Shown here: piece after piece, positions 1 to 8,933 of the stretch
Numbering within the stretch: position 1 is the stretch's first letter
Layout of the letters: every line of letters starts with the position of its first letter
DNA from: Acinetobacter soli
Lineage (GTDB): Bacteria > Pseudomonadota > Gammaproteobacteria > Pseudomonadales > Moraxellaceae
Length of the DNA: 64,000 nucleotides
NCBI RefSeq assembly: GCF_000760595.1
Contig: NZ_BBNM01000005.1
Coordinates: 62,001 to 126,000 of the forward strand
Reading direction: 5' to 3'
The notes under the pieces: generated by a model
The model's input: only the letters and a program-made list of their open reading frames with translations
Told to the model about the DNA's origin: nothing
Database searches by the model: none
Translations under genes and position numbers: made by a program

Positions 1-538
1 TTTGTCCCCACAAAATACAAAATTGCTGTACATCGATGGATTTTCTGCCCTGCGTTTCACCTTGTTCATCGAAGGCAAAAATCAGGTCGATATCACTAGA
101 GAGATTAAGTTCTTGAGCACCTAGTTTGCCCATACCAATTACAATTAAATCTTGAACTTCACCAGAATAACCCAGCGGTTCGCCGTGCTTGGCCAGCAAA
201 GGCCCTAATGCAAAGCGTTTAGCGGCACAAATACTGGCATCGGCAAAATCGGAGAGTTCGCGGGTGAGCGTGACCACATCGGTCTGTTGATTGGCATCTT
301 GCCAGATCCAGCGAAACATCAAACGTGCACGAAGAATCCGCAGGCTTTTCATCCATGTGGCTTCGTCTTCAATACCCTCGAGTGTTTGTTCAACTGTTTG
401 GAAAATATCGTCACGGGAAAGGTGAGCAGTAAACCGATCAAGTTGAAAGTCCTGCTCGAGAAAGGTGCGGTGTAATTCGAGCACGTGTTCTGCGTATTGA
501 CTTGATCTTAAAGTTATTTGTAACTGCTCAGCATTCAT
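1..538 (-). CDS. glnE: Glutamine synthetase adenylyltransferase/adenylyl-removing enzyme, N-terminal part (cut by window start)
   Basis: GlnE adds AMP to, and removes it from, glutamine synthetase in response to the PII state, setting nitrogen assimilation activity in the cytoplasm. The visible 179 codons begin at an ATG at 536-538 (MNAEQLQITLRSSQ) and run off the window at base 1. Near residue 145 the frame carries GMGKLGAQELNLSSDIDLIF, the nucleotidyltransferase signature of the first (adenylyl-removing) catalytic domain, with the metal-binding Asp pair in SSDIDLIF. The family is about 900 residues, so only about a fifth is present. The 68-base gap to the histidine kinase stop, also on the minus strand, holds a possible TATAAC -10 (571-576). 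Confidence 0.95.
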   Translation of the reverse strand, partial: MNAEQLQITLRSSQYAEHVLELHRTFLEQDFQLDRFTAHLSRDDIFQTVEQTLEGIEDEATWMKSLRILRARLMFRWIWQDANQQTDVVTLTRELSDFADASICAAKRFALGPLLAKHGEPLGYSGEVQDLIVIGMGKLGAQELNLSSDIDLIFAFDEQGETQGRKSIDVQQFCILWGQ

Positions 539-606
539 TGAATCAAACCTGCAACTTGATTGTTTGCATAGTTATAGCAGTTACATGCTAAAGATGGGAA
601 ATCTAT

Positions 607-1875
607 TTAAACCAATTTTACTTCTGTATCAGCATGTTCAATCACATTGTCGGTTACATGCTGCGCCGCAGGCAATATCACACGAAAAGTTGTGCCTTCG
701 CCTTCTTTTGATTCAACCTTAATCGAACCAAGATTTAAATCGACAAAGCGCTTACACAAGGTGAGCCCTAAACCTGCACCTTTTTCTCCAGCGGTTCCAC
801 GAAAACTTACCGTAATACGTGGCTGAAAGACTTCTTTAAGCTGCGACTCGGTCATGCCATGACCCGTATCCTGTACAGCAATTTCAACATTTTCAGCAAT
901 TTGTTTGGCCGAAATACTGACCCGGCCTGTACCGTCCATAGGCGTGAATTTCAGTGCATTCGACACCAAGTTTTGAATCAGCGAAGTAATCATGTTGATA
1001 TCGGCAAAAAGCTTGATGTCTTCAGGTACATCGTCGATGAGCTGAATATTTTTTTTCAGCGCAAAGGTATTCAAAATACTCATGACAATGGTGGTCACTT
1101 GCTTAAGATTAAAACTGATGGGATGGTATACGAATCGCCCGCCCTCAGCCATCGCCCAATTGAGTAAACTTTCAAGCAAGTTGTAAGTCGACTGCGAAGT
1201 GTCATAAAGATAGTCTGCTATATTTTGAACACTTGACTCATCTAATGTTTCACGCTCTTTGGCCAATACTTCAGAGAAACCCAGCAAACCATGAAATGGA
1301 GCACGTAGGTCGTGCGCAATAATTGAAAAGAATTTGTTTTTACTAAAATTCAGCGCTGACTGCTGCTCATAGAGTTCTCTGAGCTCTTCAAAATTAAACT
1401 TGAGTTCGGCATGGCGCACAAATCCAGCGGTATAGCTCTGTACCAGTTCAATACTGGTTGGATCAAAAGATGTCAGTTCATCATCAAAAAAGATAGCAAC
1501 CCCTATCGACTGCTGATCGGATTTTTGTAAATTAATCGCAATTAAACGCTGATAATTTACACCCAATGTCTGTAGCACCTGACATAAATGCATATATTGC
1601 GGGTGCACAGCATCGAGAACATCCATGTTATGGACTGCACGCAACGATGGTATTAATTCGATTTTAGATAAAGCATGAAGACCGTCATGATTGATATGCC
1701 ATACGTACGGTTCTTCCTCAAAGCTGAGAATGGCATATTTGACATTGAGAAGCTTAGTGGTAAAACTGACATAGCGTTGTACTAGGTCATTGTCACTATT
1801 GAGTCCAAGCAGAAGCGATAGGCGGCATGCACTTAGCTGATCTGCTTGATCAAGTCGTATTAGTTGCATTTTCAT
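607..1875 (-). CDS. Soluble sensor histidine kinase with GAF-like input domain
   Basis: A 422-residue two-component histidine kinase. The ATG at 1875 is preceded by GGCGAGG about six bases upstream; the frame stays open further upstream but that part is Cys/Leu-rich and unlike a domain. The N-terminal ~150 residues resemble a GAF-type sensor fold. The phosphoacceptor motif FFSIIAHDLRAPF lies near residue 188, followed by the N box (LIQNLVSNALKFT), G1 (QDTGHGM) and G2 (GEKGAGLGLTLCKRF) of the ATPase domain. No membrane helix or signal peptide is visible, so it should sense a cytoplasmic signal. No response regulator lies next to it and its signal is unknown. Confidence 0.88.
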   Translation of the reverse strand: MKMQLIRLDQADQLSACRLSLLLGLNSDNDLVQRYVSFTTKLLNVKYAILSFEEEPYVWHINHDGLHALSKIELIPSLRAVHNMDVLDAVHPQYMHLCQVLQTLGVNYQRLIAINLQKSDQQSIGVAIFFDDELTSFDPTSIELVQSYTAGFVRHAELKFNFEELRELYEQQSALNFSKNKFFSIIAHDLRAPFHGLLGFSEVLAKERETLDESSVQNIADYLYDTSQSTYNLLESLLNWAMAEGGRFVYHPISFNLKQVTTIVMSILNTFALKKNIQLIDDVPEDIKLFADINMITSLIQNLVSNALKFTPMDGTGRVSISAKQIAENVEIAVQDTGHGMTESQLKEVFQPRITVSFRGTAGEKGAGLGLTLCKRFVDLNLGSIKVESKEGEGTTFRVILPAAQHVTDNVIEHADTEVKLV

Positions 1876-2033
1876 GCGAGCCTCGCCAGGATTGTGATTA
1901 TTATTGAGTAGATTTAATAAATTTAAACAACAGCGCAACAAAATAGAGATACACCTTATACATTTAACAAATTTTTCTAATAAAAGCAATTAGAAAACGA
2001 CAGACCCTCTCCTGTTACCAACGTAAAACACGT

Positions 2034-2067
2034 ATAAAAAAACCACCCCATGCGAACATGAGGTGGT
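2034..2067 (-). terminator. Rho-independent terminator for the 72-residue gene
   Basis: Read on the minus strand, ACCACCTCATG and CATGGGGTGGT form an 11-bp stem (one T-G pair) with a TTCG loop, followed directly by a run of seven T. It lies about 30 bases after the stop of the small gene at 2098-2316. Confidence 0.85.
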
Positions 2068-2097
2068 GACTGAATTTTTTGTGCATGAGCGTATTTG

Positions 2098-2316
2098 CTA
2101 TCCACCGACAATCCGATAAATACGGTTGCTCTTTTGGCTTTCAAAGAGTAGCTCTGTCGAAGGGAGAATCGTTTCATTTTCCACCTCGATTTTCTCGACA
2201 CGCTGATACAGGCTCAGTTCTGCACCTGTAGGCGATTTGAGCTGATCTTTTAATAGCGCAATCGCGGGATATACTTTTTCAAATTGATCTTTCACCTTAA
2301 TTTCTAAACGATTCAT
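2098..2316 (-). CDS. Small conserved-looking protein of unknown function (72 aa)
   Basis: I do not recognise this family. The ATG at 2316 has a good ribosome binding site (AGGAAG, about seven bases upstream); a longer frame reaching 2370 lacks one. The product starts MNRLEIKVKDQFEKVYPAIA and is rich in charged residues, with alternating strand and helix propensity and no membrane segment or cysteine. A strong terminator follows within 35 bases, so it is probably a single-gene transcript. The clean start, stop and terminator support a real gene. A nucleoid- or stress-related role would be guesswork. Confidence 0.7.
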   Translation of the reverse strand: MNRLEIKVKDQFEKVYPAIALLKDQLKSPTGAELSLYQRVEKIEVENETILPSTELLFESQKSNRIYRIVGG

Positions 2317-2550
2317 CTTGTTCTTCCTAAATTTTTTACTGTCTTTTTGTATAGCATGATTTTTGCTCAACCATCTCGCTAAGTTGTTAAATTTTATGGC
2401 ATTGTTTCAGTGTGTAATATCAATTTGATCTGTGCTGCTATCCATCTCATTTGCAAGACTATTTTGAGTTCATTAAAGAGCTACTTTAGATGGTGATTGT
2501 ATTTTTAACGTACATCGCCTCAAAAAGTGGTTAGATGAATACTGAGTCAG

Positions 2551-3960
2551 CTAGACTGCATACTGGATGGCTTGCTTTTTGGTAAACAGCAGCAAGCCAT
2601 CTAAACCAAACGCATACCCTAATCCAGACTGTTTCCAGCCTCCAAACTCTGCAAACGGTGACACATCAGCATGACTGTTAATCCACACTGTACCAGTCTG
2701 CATTTTTGCTGCAATTTGGTGGGCTTGAGTCATGTCTTGCGTCCATACTGAACCACCCAATGCATAGGAAGACTGATTAGATTGCGCAATCACTTCATCA
2801 ATATTGCGAAAACTTACGACAGGTAATACTGGCCCAAATTGCTCATTTGCAAAGATTTCACTGTGCTCATCGACATCGGTCAAAATTAAAGGTGCAATAA
2901 AATAGCCCGCCTCAGGTACTCGAGCAAGATTCTGATTCGCAATTTTGGCGCCTTGTGCAACGGCATCCTCAATCATATTTTTGACTTTAAGATACTGGTT
3001 GCGGTTTTGCACTGGACCAAGCGTGGTGTCCGTATTGCGACCATTGCCCAGTACCTGAGCATCGGCAATTTGTGCAAGTGCCGCCACCATTTGATCAAAA
3101 ATGCTCTCATGTACATACAAACGTTTAATACAGGCACAGGTTTGGCCGGCATTTAAAAAAGCACTCATAAAAATCTTTTGCGCCGTTTCTGCCACATCGA
3201 CATCTTGTAACACAATCGCGGCATCATTCCCCCCAAGCTCAAGCACCACATGCTTGAGTTGATCGGTTGCCGCAGACAGGATTTTTTTACCCACAGCAGT
3301 AGAGCCTGTAAATACGACTTTCTCAATTTCTGGATGCTGACTCAATGCAGCACCTACCTCACCCGCACCCAGCACCAGATTACATACGCCTGCGGGTACA
3401 TGTCGCTGAATGATTTCAATCAGTTTGATGGTGCTCAGTGGCGTAAATTCTGAAGGCTTGTTGATGACACAGTTTTTGGTTTTCAGTGCCGGAATTAAGT
3501 GCCAGATGGCAATCATAAACGGCCAGTTCCACGGTGTAATCGAGGCAATCACGCCCAATGGACGATGAAAAATGCTCATCTGTTTACCCATTGGATCGGT
3601 ATGCTGCAAAACTGGCACTTCAAACTGATTGGTCACCTCAAGCCAGTACAGCGCCATATCCACTTCCATTTCGGCTAAAAATAGCGGCTTACCTTGCTCA
3701 AGAGTTATCAGCTCAGCCAATACTGAACGCTCAGCTTTAATATCTTGGGCAATTCGATCCAGACTCAAGCGAATCTGTTCGTCAGAGGTATATTGCCATT
3801 GTTCAAAGGCTTTTTTTGCAGCCAAAACAGCATCATTAACCTGTGCTGTGGTTGCCGCTTTGCATTTGACAATGACGCTTTCGGTCGCAGGATTAATGAC
3901 CTCAAATGTTGGGCCCTGTCCTTCTATTGCCTTGCCTGCATAATACATCGCTGTATTCAT
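2551..3960 (-). CDS. NAD(P)-dependent aldehyde dehydrogenase
   Basis: A 469-residue member of the aldehyde dehydrogenase superfamily, oxidising an aldehyde to its acid in the cytoplasm. The ATG at 3960 follows GGAG by six bases; an ATG at 3975 behind AAGGA is an alternative start adding five residues. Landmarks are ITPWNWPFMIAIWHL, the nucleotide-binding FTGSTAVGKKI, the general-base Glu in LELGGNDAAIV, the catalytic Cys in NAGQTCACIKR, and EQFGPVLPVVSF. It is divergent from the MHS-type transporter at 4367, which suggests the pair imports and oxidises one substrate. The specific substrate (a semialdehyde or betaine-type aldehyde is typical for this branch) cannot be read from the sequence. 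Confidence 0.9.
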   Translation of the reverse strand: MNTAMYYAGKAIEGQGPTFEVINPATESVIVKCKAATTAQVNDAVLAAKKAFEQWQYTSDEQIRLSLDRIAQDIKAERSVLAELITLEQGKPLFLAEMEVDMALYWLEVTNQFEVPVLQHTDPMGKQMSIFHRPLGVIASITPWNWPFMIAIWHLIPALKTKNCVINKPSEFTPLSTIKLIEIIQRHVPAGVCNLVLGAGEVGAALSQHPEIEKVVFTGSTAVGKKILSAATDQLKHVVLELGGNDAAIVLQDVDVAETAQKIFMSAFLNAGQTCACIKRLYVHESIFDQMVAALAQIADAQVLGNGRNTDTTLGPVQNRNQYLKVKNMIEDAVAQGAKIANQNLARVPEAGYFIAPLILTDVDEHSEIFANEQFGPVLPVVSFRNIDEVIAQSNQSSYALGGSVWTQDMTQAHQIAAKMQTGTVWINSHADVSPFAEFGGWKQSGLGYAFGLDGLLLFTKKQAIQYAV

Positions 3961-4366
3961 GGTGATCTCCGTCATTGTATTTTTCCTTGGCATTTTTTGT
4001 TGATGCGTTTTTTATTACGTTGTATCGAACGCTTGTACTTCCCGACTTTCTTTCTTGTGACTGGCAGATGCTTTTTACAGATGAGCCAGCATTCTGCCGA
4101 TCATGTCGTATCAACACATTTATTCATACATAATATTGTATTCATTTGTTATTTCATATCATATATAGTTAAAAAAATAATAAACCAATGATTAATATAA
4201 TTTTAAAAAAATATTTACGATACATTTTAATTTTTTTATTTATTTTTATGTATCTTTTATTTATTTTTTAAACCATACTCAAGTGGCGATGTTTTGAACA
4301 GGAATTCATCTACATCGGCAGCATTAGAGCTAAAAATATGACAAGAATTGAAAAGGAAAACACCAC
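3961..4366. promoter_or_regulatory. AT-rich divergent intergenic region between aldehyde dehydrogenase and transporter
   Basis: About 400 bases without a convincing gene, very A+T rich from 4120 to 4270. It must hold the outward promoters for both genes. A short inverted repeat, ATACA-6-TGTAT (4126-4141), overlaps a TACAAT-like -10 for the minus strand and could be an operator. The transporter start has AAGGA at about 4349. No regulator gene is adjacent. Confidence 0.5.
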
Positions 4367-5740
4367 ATGGAAAAAGCCACGTCACTCCCCTTAAGCAGGC
4401 CACATGCACAGCAGAGTACACAAAAAATCGCCTTTGCCACTTTAGCCGGCACCACTATCGAGTGGTATGATTATTTTATTTATGCCGCAGTGGCCGGACT
4501 GGTCTTTAATCAGTTGTTTTTTAAACCCGCAGGCCCAGTTTTTGCGACACTATTGGTGTTTGCATCGGTTGGAATCAGTTTTATTTTTCGTCCACTTGGT
4601 GCCTTCGTGGCAGGCTATTTTGGTGACAAAATTGGCCGTAAAACTATTTTAAGTGTCACTCTCATCATGATGGGAATGAGTACTGTGGCCATCGGGTTAC
4701 TCCCCAGCTACGACACGATTGGCATTGCAGCGCCCATTTTATTGATTATTCTTCGAATCATTCAGGGCATTTCGACAGGAGGCGAATGGGGTGGCGCCGT
4801 ACTCATGGCGGTTGAACATGCACCTCAAGACAAGCGCGGCATGTTTAGTGCTTTTCCTCAACTGGGAGTCCCGTTGGGCTTGTTATTGGCGTCACTCATG
4901 CTCGTGATCATGACCGGATACGTTTCACCGGGGGACGAATTTGTACAATGGGGTTGGCGCATTCCTTTTCTGGTGAGTATTTTTTTATTTGTACTGGGAC
5001 ACTGGATTCGACGCTCGGTCGATGAGAGCCCAGTTTTTGATGATCTCAAGCAAAAAGGCACTGCCGAGCAGCCGTTTCGAACACTGTTTAAAAGCTATAA
5101 AAAAGTCGTTTTCACGGCTGCACTTCTGATTGCTGGCACGACATGTCTGGGCTACATGACCGCAGGTGGTTTTTTGCAAAGCTATACCACCAATCCAAAT
5201 GGCCTCGCCTTGGATCGACCAACCATTTTATCACTGGTCAGCGTTTCTGCTCTAATCTGGACATTTTTTACTTGGTTTACTGCCGTGCTCTCAGACAAAT
5301 ATGGTCGTAAGCGTTTATATGTGATTGGCTCAGTAATTCAAATTGTGACCGCACTTTGCCTATTTCCGCTGGTACAAACTGGTGACTACCTTAATATTAT
5401 GATTGGTCTGGCGTTATTGTCTGCGGGCATTGGAATGACCTATGGCGTACAAGCCGTGTTTTATGCGGAGCTTTTTCCCGCATCTATTCGCTTTACCAGC
5501 ATTTCCATTACTTATGCAATTGGCACGATAATGGGCGGTGCATTTGCGCCCCTAATTGCAGCAGCCCTGATTATCAAACCAAATGGCATTTTTTGGGTGA
5601 GTAGTTATCTATGTTTGATGGCAACGCTGGCTTTTCTGGCTATTTGTGTGTTTAAAGATCGCACAGGCATTCGCCTAGAAACCGATAATGAAGAACAACA
5701 AAAAGCAGCGCCTTTTGTATGGTCATCAAAAAGAGAATAA
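4367..5740 (+). CDS. MFS transporter, metabolite:H+ symporter (MHS) family
   Basis: A 457-residue inner-membrane permease of the shikimate/alpha-ketoglutarate/proline-betaine symporter group. It shows about 12 hydrophobic segments, the early MHS signature TTIEWYDYFIYAA near residue 30, the loop 2-3 motif GDKIGRKT near residue 86, and GGEWGGAVLMAVEHAP followed by KRG near residue 140. A second-half cytoplasmic motif, SDKYGRKRLY, repeats the loop motif. The ATG follows AAGGA by nine bases. The divergent aldehyde dehydrogenase suggests a linked catabolic role, perhaps uptake of a carboxylate or betaine-like compound. The substrate is not resolvable by eye. Confidence 0.9.
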   Translation: MEKATSLPLSRPHAQQSTQKIAFATLAGTTIEWYDYFIYAAVAGLVFNQLFFKPAGPVFATLLVFASVGISFIFRPLGAFVAGYFGDKIGRKTILSVTLIMMGMSTVAIGLLPSYDTIGIAAPILLIILRIIQGISTGGEWGGAVLMAVEHAPQDKRGMFSAFPQLGVPLGLLLASLMLVIMTGYVSPGDEFVQWGWRIPFLVSIFLFVLGHWIRRSVDESPVFDDLKQKGTAEQPFRTLFKSYKKVVFTAALLIAGTTCLGYMTAGGFLQSYTTNPNGLALDRPTILSLVSVSALIWTFFTWFTAVLSDKYGRKRLYVIGSVIQIVTALCLFPLVQTGDYLNIMIGLALLSAGIGMTYGVQAVFYAELFPASIRFTSISITYAIGTIMGGAFAPLIAAALIIKPNGIFWVSSYLCLMATLAFLAICVFKDRTGIRLETDNEEQQKAAPFVWSSKRE

Positions 5741-5756
5741 TATTGAGTCTAAACAA

Positions 5757-5794
5757 GAAAAAACCCAGACCATTTAAATGATCTGGGTTTTTAG
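5757..5794. terminator. Terminator between the transporter gene and tRNA-Leu (works on both strands)
   Basis: AACCCAGA and TCTGGGTT form the base of a stem extended by CCATTTAAATGA, flanked by A-runs on the left and T-runs on the right. It can stop the plus-strand transporter transcript and the minus-strand tRNA transcript. Confidence 0.8.
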
Positions 5795-5799
5795 AATCT

Positions 5800-5887
5800 T
5801 GGTCCCGAGGGTCGGACTCGAACCGACACGTTCTCTCGAACAGTGGATTTTGAGTCCACCGCGTCTACCAATTTCACCACCTCGGGA
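5800..5887 (-). tRNA. tRNA-Leu (anticodon CAA)
   Basis: On the minus strand a class II tRNA of 88 bases including an encoded CCA. The acceptor arm pairs TCCCGAG with CTCGGGA. The anticodon stem GTGGA/TCCAC encloses loop CTCAAAA, giving anticodon CAA, which reads UUG. The variable arm is long, as expected for leucine, and the T arm contains GGTTCGAGTCC. Confidence 0.95.
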
Positions 5888-6029
5888 AGAGCATGATGCT
5901 GCTTTGTGATGCGTATATTATCTGATTTTAAAATCTTGTCAACGCTAAGATATTGAGTTTTGCTCACTTTTAGTACAAACAGTAAAAAATCATAAAAAAA
6001 GCGCGCTGCCCAATCGGTTTGAAAAGCTC

Positions 6030-6035
6030 TATACT
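6030..6035 (+). promoter_or_regulatory. Possible -10 element of queA
   Basis: TATACT lies 29 bases before the queA ATG. The -35 region is weak, so this is tentative. Confidence 0.4.
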
Positions 6036-6064
6036 ATCGCCACGTTTTGGTTTGTACTCGAGTT

Positions 6065-7111
6065 ATGCAACTTTCCGATTTCAATTTTGATCTGCCTGAC
6101 GAGCTGATTGCCCGTTATCCACTTGAAACACGCTCCGCATCGCGTCTGCTTCATCTTGATGCGCAGGGTCAATATCATGACCATGCCTTTACCGACATTC
6201 TAGAGCTTCTCGATGAAGGTGACCTTTTGGTATTAAACGACACCAAGGTCATGAAAGCCCGACTCAAAGGCAAGCGCGCATCAGGTGGAGCAGTTGAGGT
6301 ATTGGTAGAGCGTATGCTCGATAACCGGATTGCACATTGTCATATCAAATCCAGTAATTCACCTAAAGCTGGTGCAGAGCTATTTATTGGTGAAGATCAA
6401 GTCTCTGTCACTGTACAAGGCCGTCATGAAAATCTCTATGTGGTTGAATTTTCTCAGCCGATCTTGAGCGTGCTTGACCGTTATGGTCAATTGCCTATTC
6501 CGCCGTATTTTAACCGTGAAGCCGAAGCCATCGACACCGAGCGTTATCAAACGGTGTTTCACAATCCAGATAAAATTGCCAGTGTGGCCGCACCTACCGC
6601 CAGCCTGCATTTCGATGAATCACTCTTGGCCAAGCTTGAAGCCAAAGGCATTCAAAAAACATTCGTGACCTTACATGTGGGTGCTGGTACCTTTTTACCG
6701 GTACGTACAGACGACATCAAAAATCACATTATGCACAGTGAATGGTGTGACGTGCCTGAACATACCGCAGAATTGATTCGTCAGGTGCAAGCTCGTGGCA
6801 ATAAAGTGATTGCTGTCGGGACAACGGCCACGCGTGCCTTGGAAAGTGCAGTACAGGCCAATGGCGGAAAAATCGGTGCATGGACAGGCGACACCCAGAT
6901 CTTTATTTATCCGGGCTATCAATTTTGTGCGGTTGATCGCCTCATCACCAATTTCCATTTACCAGAATCGACCTTACTGATGCTGGTGTCGGCCTTGTCA
7001 AATCGCGACAATATCTTAAATGCGTATGCACATGCTGTAGAAGCAAAATATCGCTTCTTTAGTTATGGTGATGCCATGCTGATTGATCGCGCAGCAACCC
7101 AAGTCAACTAA
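6065..7111 (+). CDS. queA: S-adenosylmethionine:tRNA ribosyltransferase-isomerase
   Basis: QueA transfers and isomerises the ribosyl group of SAM onto 7-aminomethyl-7-deazaguanine in tRNA, making epoxyqueuosine at the wobble position. The 348-residue product (usual length about 350) starts [19 protein letters not shown], the typical family start, so the ATG at 6065 is preferred over upstream in-frame codons. Other family stretches are [28 protein letters not shown] and [12 protein letters not shown] [11 protein letters not shown]. It is followed by its own terminator and then by tgt, the preceding step of the same queuosine pathway, a common arrangement. Confidence 0.97.
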   Translation: MQLSDFNFDLPDELIARYPLETRSASRLLHLDAQGQYHDHAFTDILELLDEGDLLVLNDTKVMKARLKGKRASGGAVEVLVERMLDNRIAHCHIKSSNSPKAGAELFIGEDQVSVTVQGRHENLYVVEFSQPILSVLDRYGQLPIPPYFNREAEAIDTERYQTVFHNPDKIASVAAPTASLHFDESLLAKLEAKGIQKTFVTLHVGAGTFLPVRTDDIKNHIMHSEWCDVPEHTAELIRQVQARGNKVIAVGTTATRALESAVQANGGKIGAWTGDTQIFIYPGYQFCAVDRLITNFHLPESTLLMLVSALSNRDNILNAYAHAVEAKYRFFSYGDAMLIDRAATQVN

Positions 7112-7148
7112 CAAGTTTAATACTTTAGGTTGTATCTGTTTGACTCAA

Positions 7149-7178
7149 AAATGCCCGACATATCGTCGGGCATTTTTT
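7149..7178 (+). terminator. Rho-independent terminator after queA
   Basis: ATGCCCGAC and GTCGGGCAT pair as a 9-bp stem with a 5-base loop and are followed by TTTTTT. Confidence 0.85.
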
Positions 7179-7259
7179 ATACTTAAGGCAACGCCTTTAG
7201 TGTTTTCGTTATCTTGTACATTTAGTAGTAGCACTCTCAGGACAAATCAAGGAAAATAG

Positions 7260-8447
<1,188 letters not shown>

Positions 8448-8549
8448 TTCATCAGAATTTGCGCTCAACAAAAAGACAAGGTAAATTGCAGAGCGAACTG
8501 GTATTTTTGTCATAATTTGACGCCCATTTTTTAACTTTAGGAAACCAAA

Positions 8550-8879
8550 ATGAGCTTTTTAATTTCTACTGCTCACGCTGCAGATGCGGCGCCGCAAGGT
8601 CCAGGCATGATGGCTAACATATTGATGATTGTTGTATTTGTTGCAATCTTCTATTTCTTGATCTGGCGTCCTCAATCGAAACGTGCCAAAGAACATCGTA
8701 CTTTGGTTGAAAGCCTAGGTGTGGGCAGCGAAGTTGTTTTTGCTGGTGGCTTAATGGGCCGTATCACCAAAATCGAAGGCGATTATGCCGTGGTTGAATT
8801 GAGCCGTGGCGTAGAAGTTAAAATCCAACGCGCTAGTGTGATTTCAGTTTTACCTGAAGGCACACTCAATAACCTTTAA
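8550..8879 (+). CDS. yajC: Preprotein translocase subunit YajC
   Basis: YajC is the small inner-membrane partner of SecD-SecF. The 109-residue protein has a short N-terminal stretch, one membrane helix (ILMIVVFVAIFYFLIWRP, about residues 26-43) ending in the invariant RPQxKR, and a cytoplasmic C-terminal domain (GSEVVFAGGLMGRI). Start ATG follows AGGAAAC by a few bases. The order tgt-yajC-secD-secF is conserved in gammaproteobacteria. Confidence 0.96.
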   Translation: MSFLISTAHAADAAPQGPGMMANILMIVVFVAIFYFLIWRPQSKRAKEHRTLVESLGVGSEVVFAGGLMGRITKIEGDYAVVELSRGVEVKIQRASVISVLPEGTLNNL

Positions 8880-8889
8880 TCAAAAAGAC

Positions 8890-8914
8890 AGTCGTGCACC
8901 CCGCACGACTTTTT
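8890..8914 (+). terminator. Hairpin with U-run between yajC and secD
   Basis: AGTCGTGC and GCACGACT form a strong stem with loop ACCC(C), followed by TTTTT, only 20 bases before secD. It probably attenuates read-through so that yajC is made in excess over SecDF. Confidence 0.7.
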
Positions 8915-8933
8915 CATTTTAAGAAGAAAGCGA

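Noticed and set aside
859..1167. Long plus-strand frame opposite the histidine kinase
   Set aside because: It is a shadow of the kinase coding strand with no domain pattern of its own.
4126..4141. Inverted repeat in the aldehyde dehydrogenase/transporter gap as a definite operator
   Set aside because: Five-base arms in very AT-rich DNA are expected by chance, so I mention it only as a possibility.
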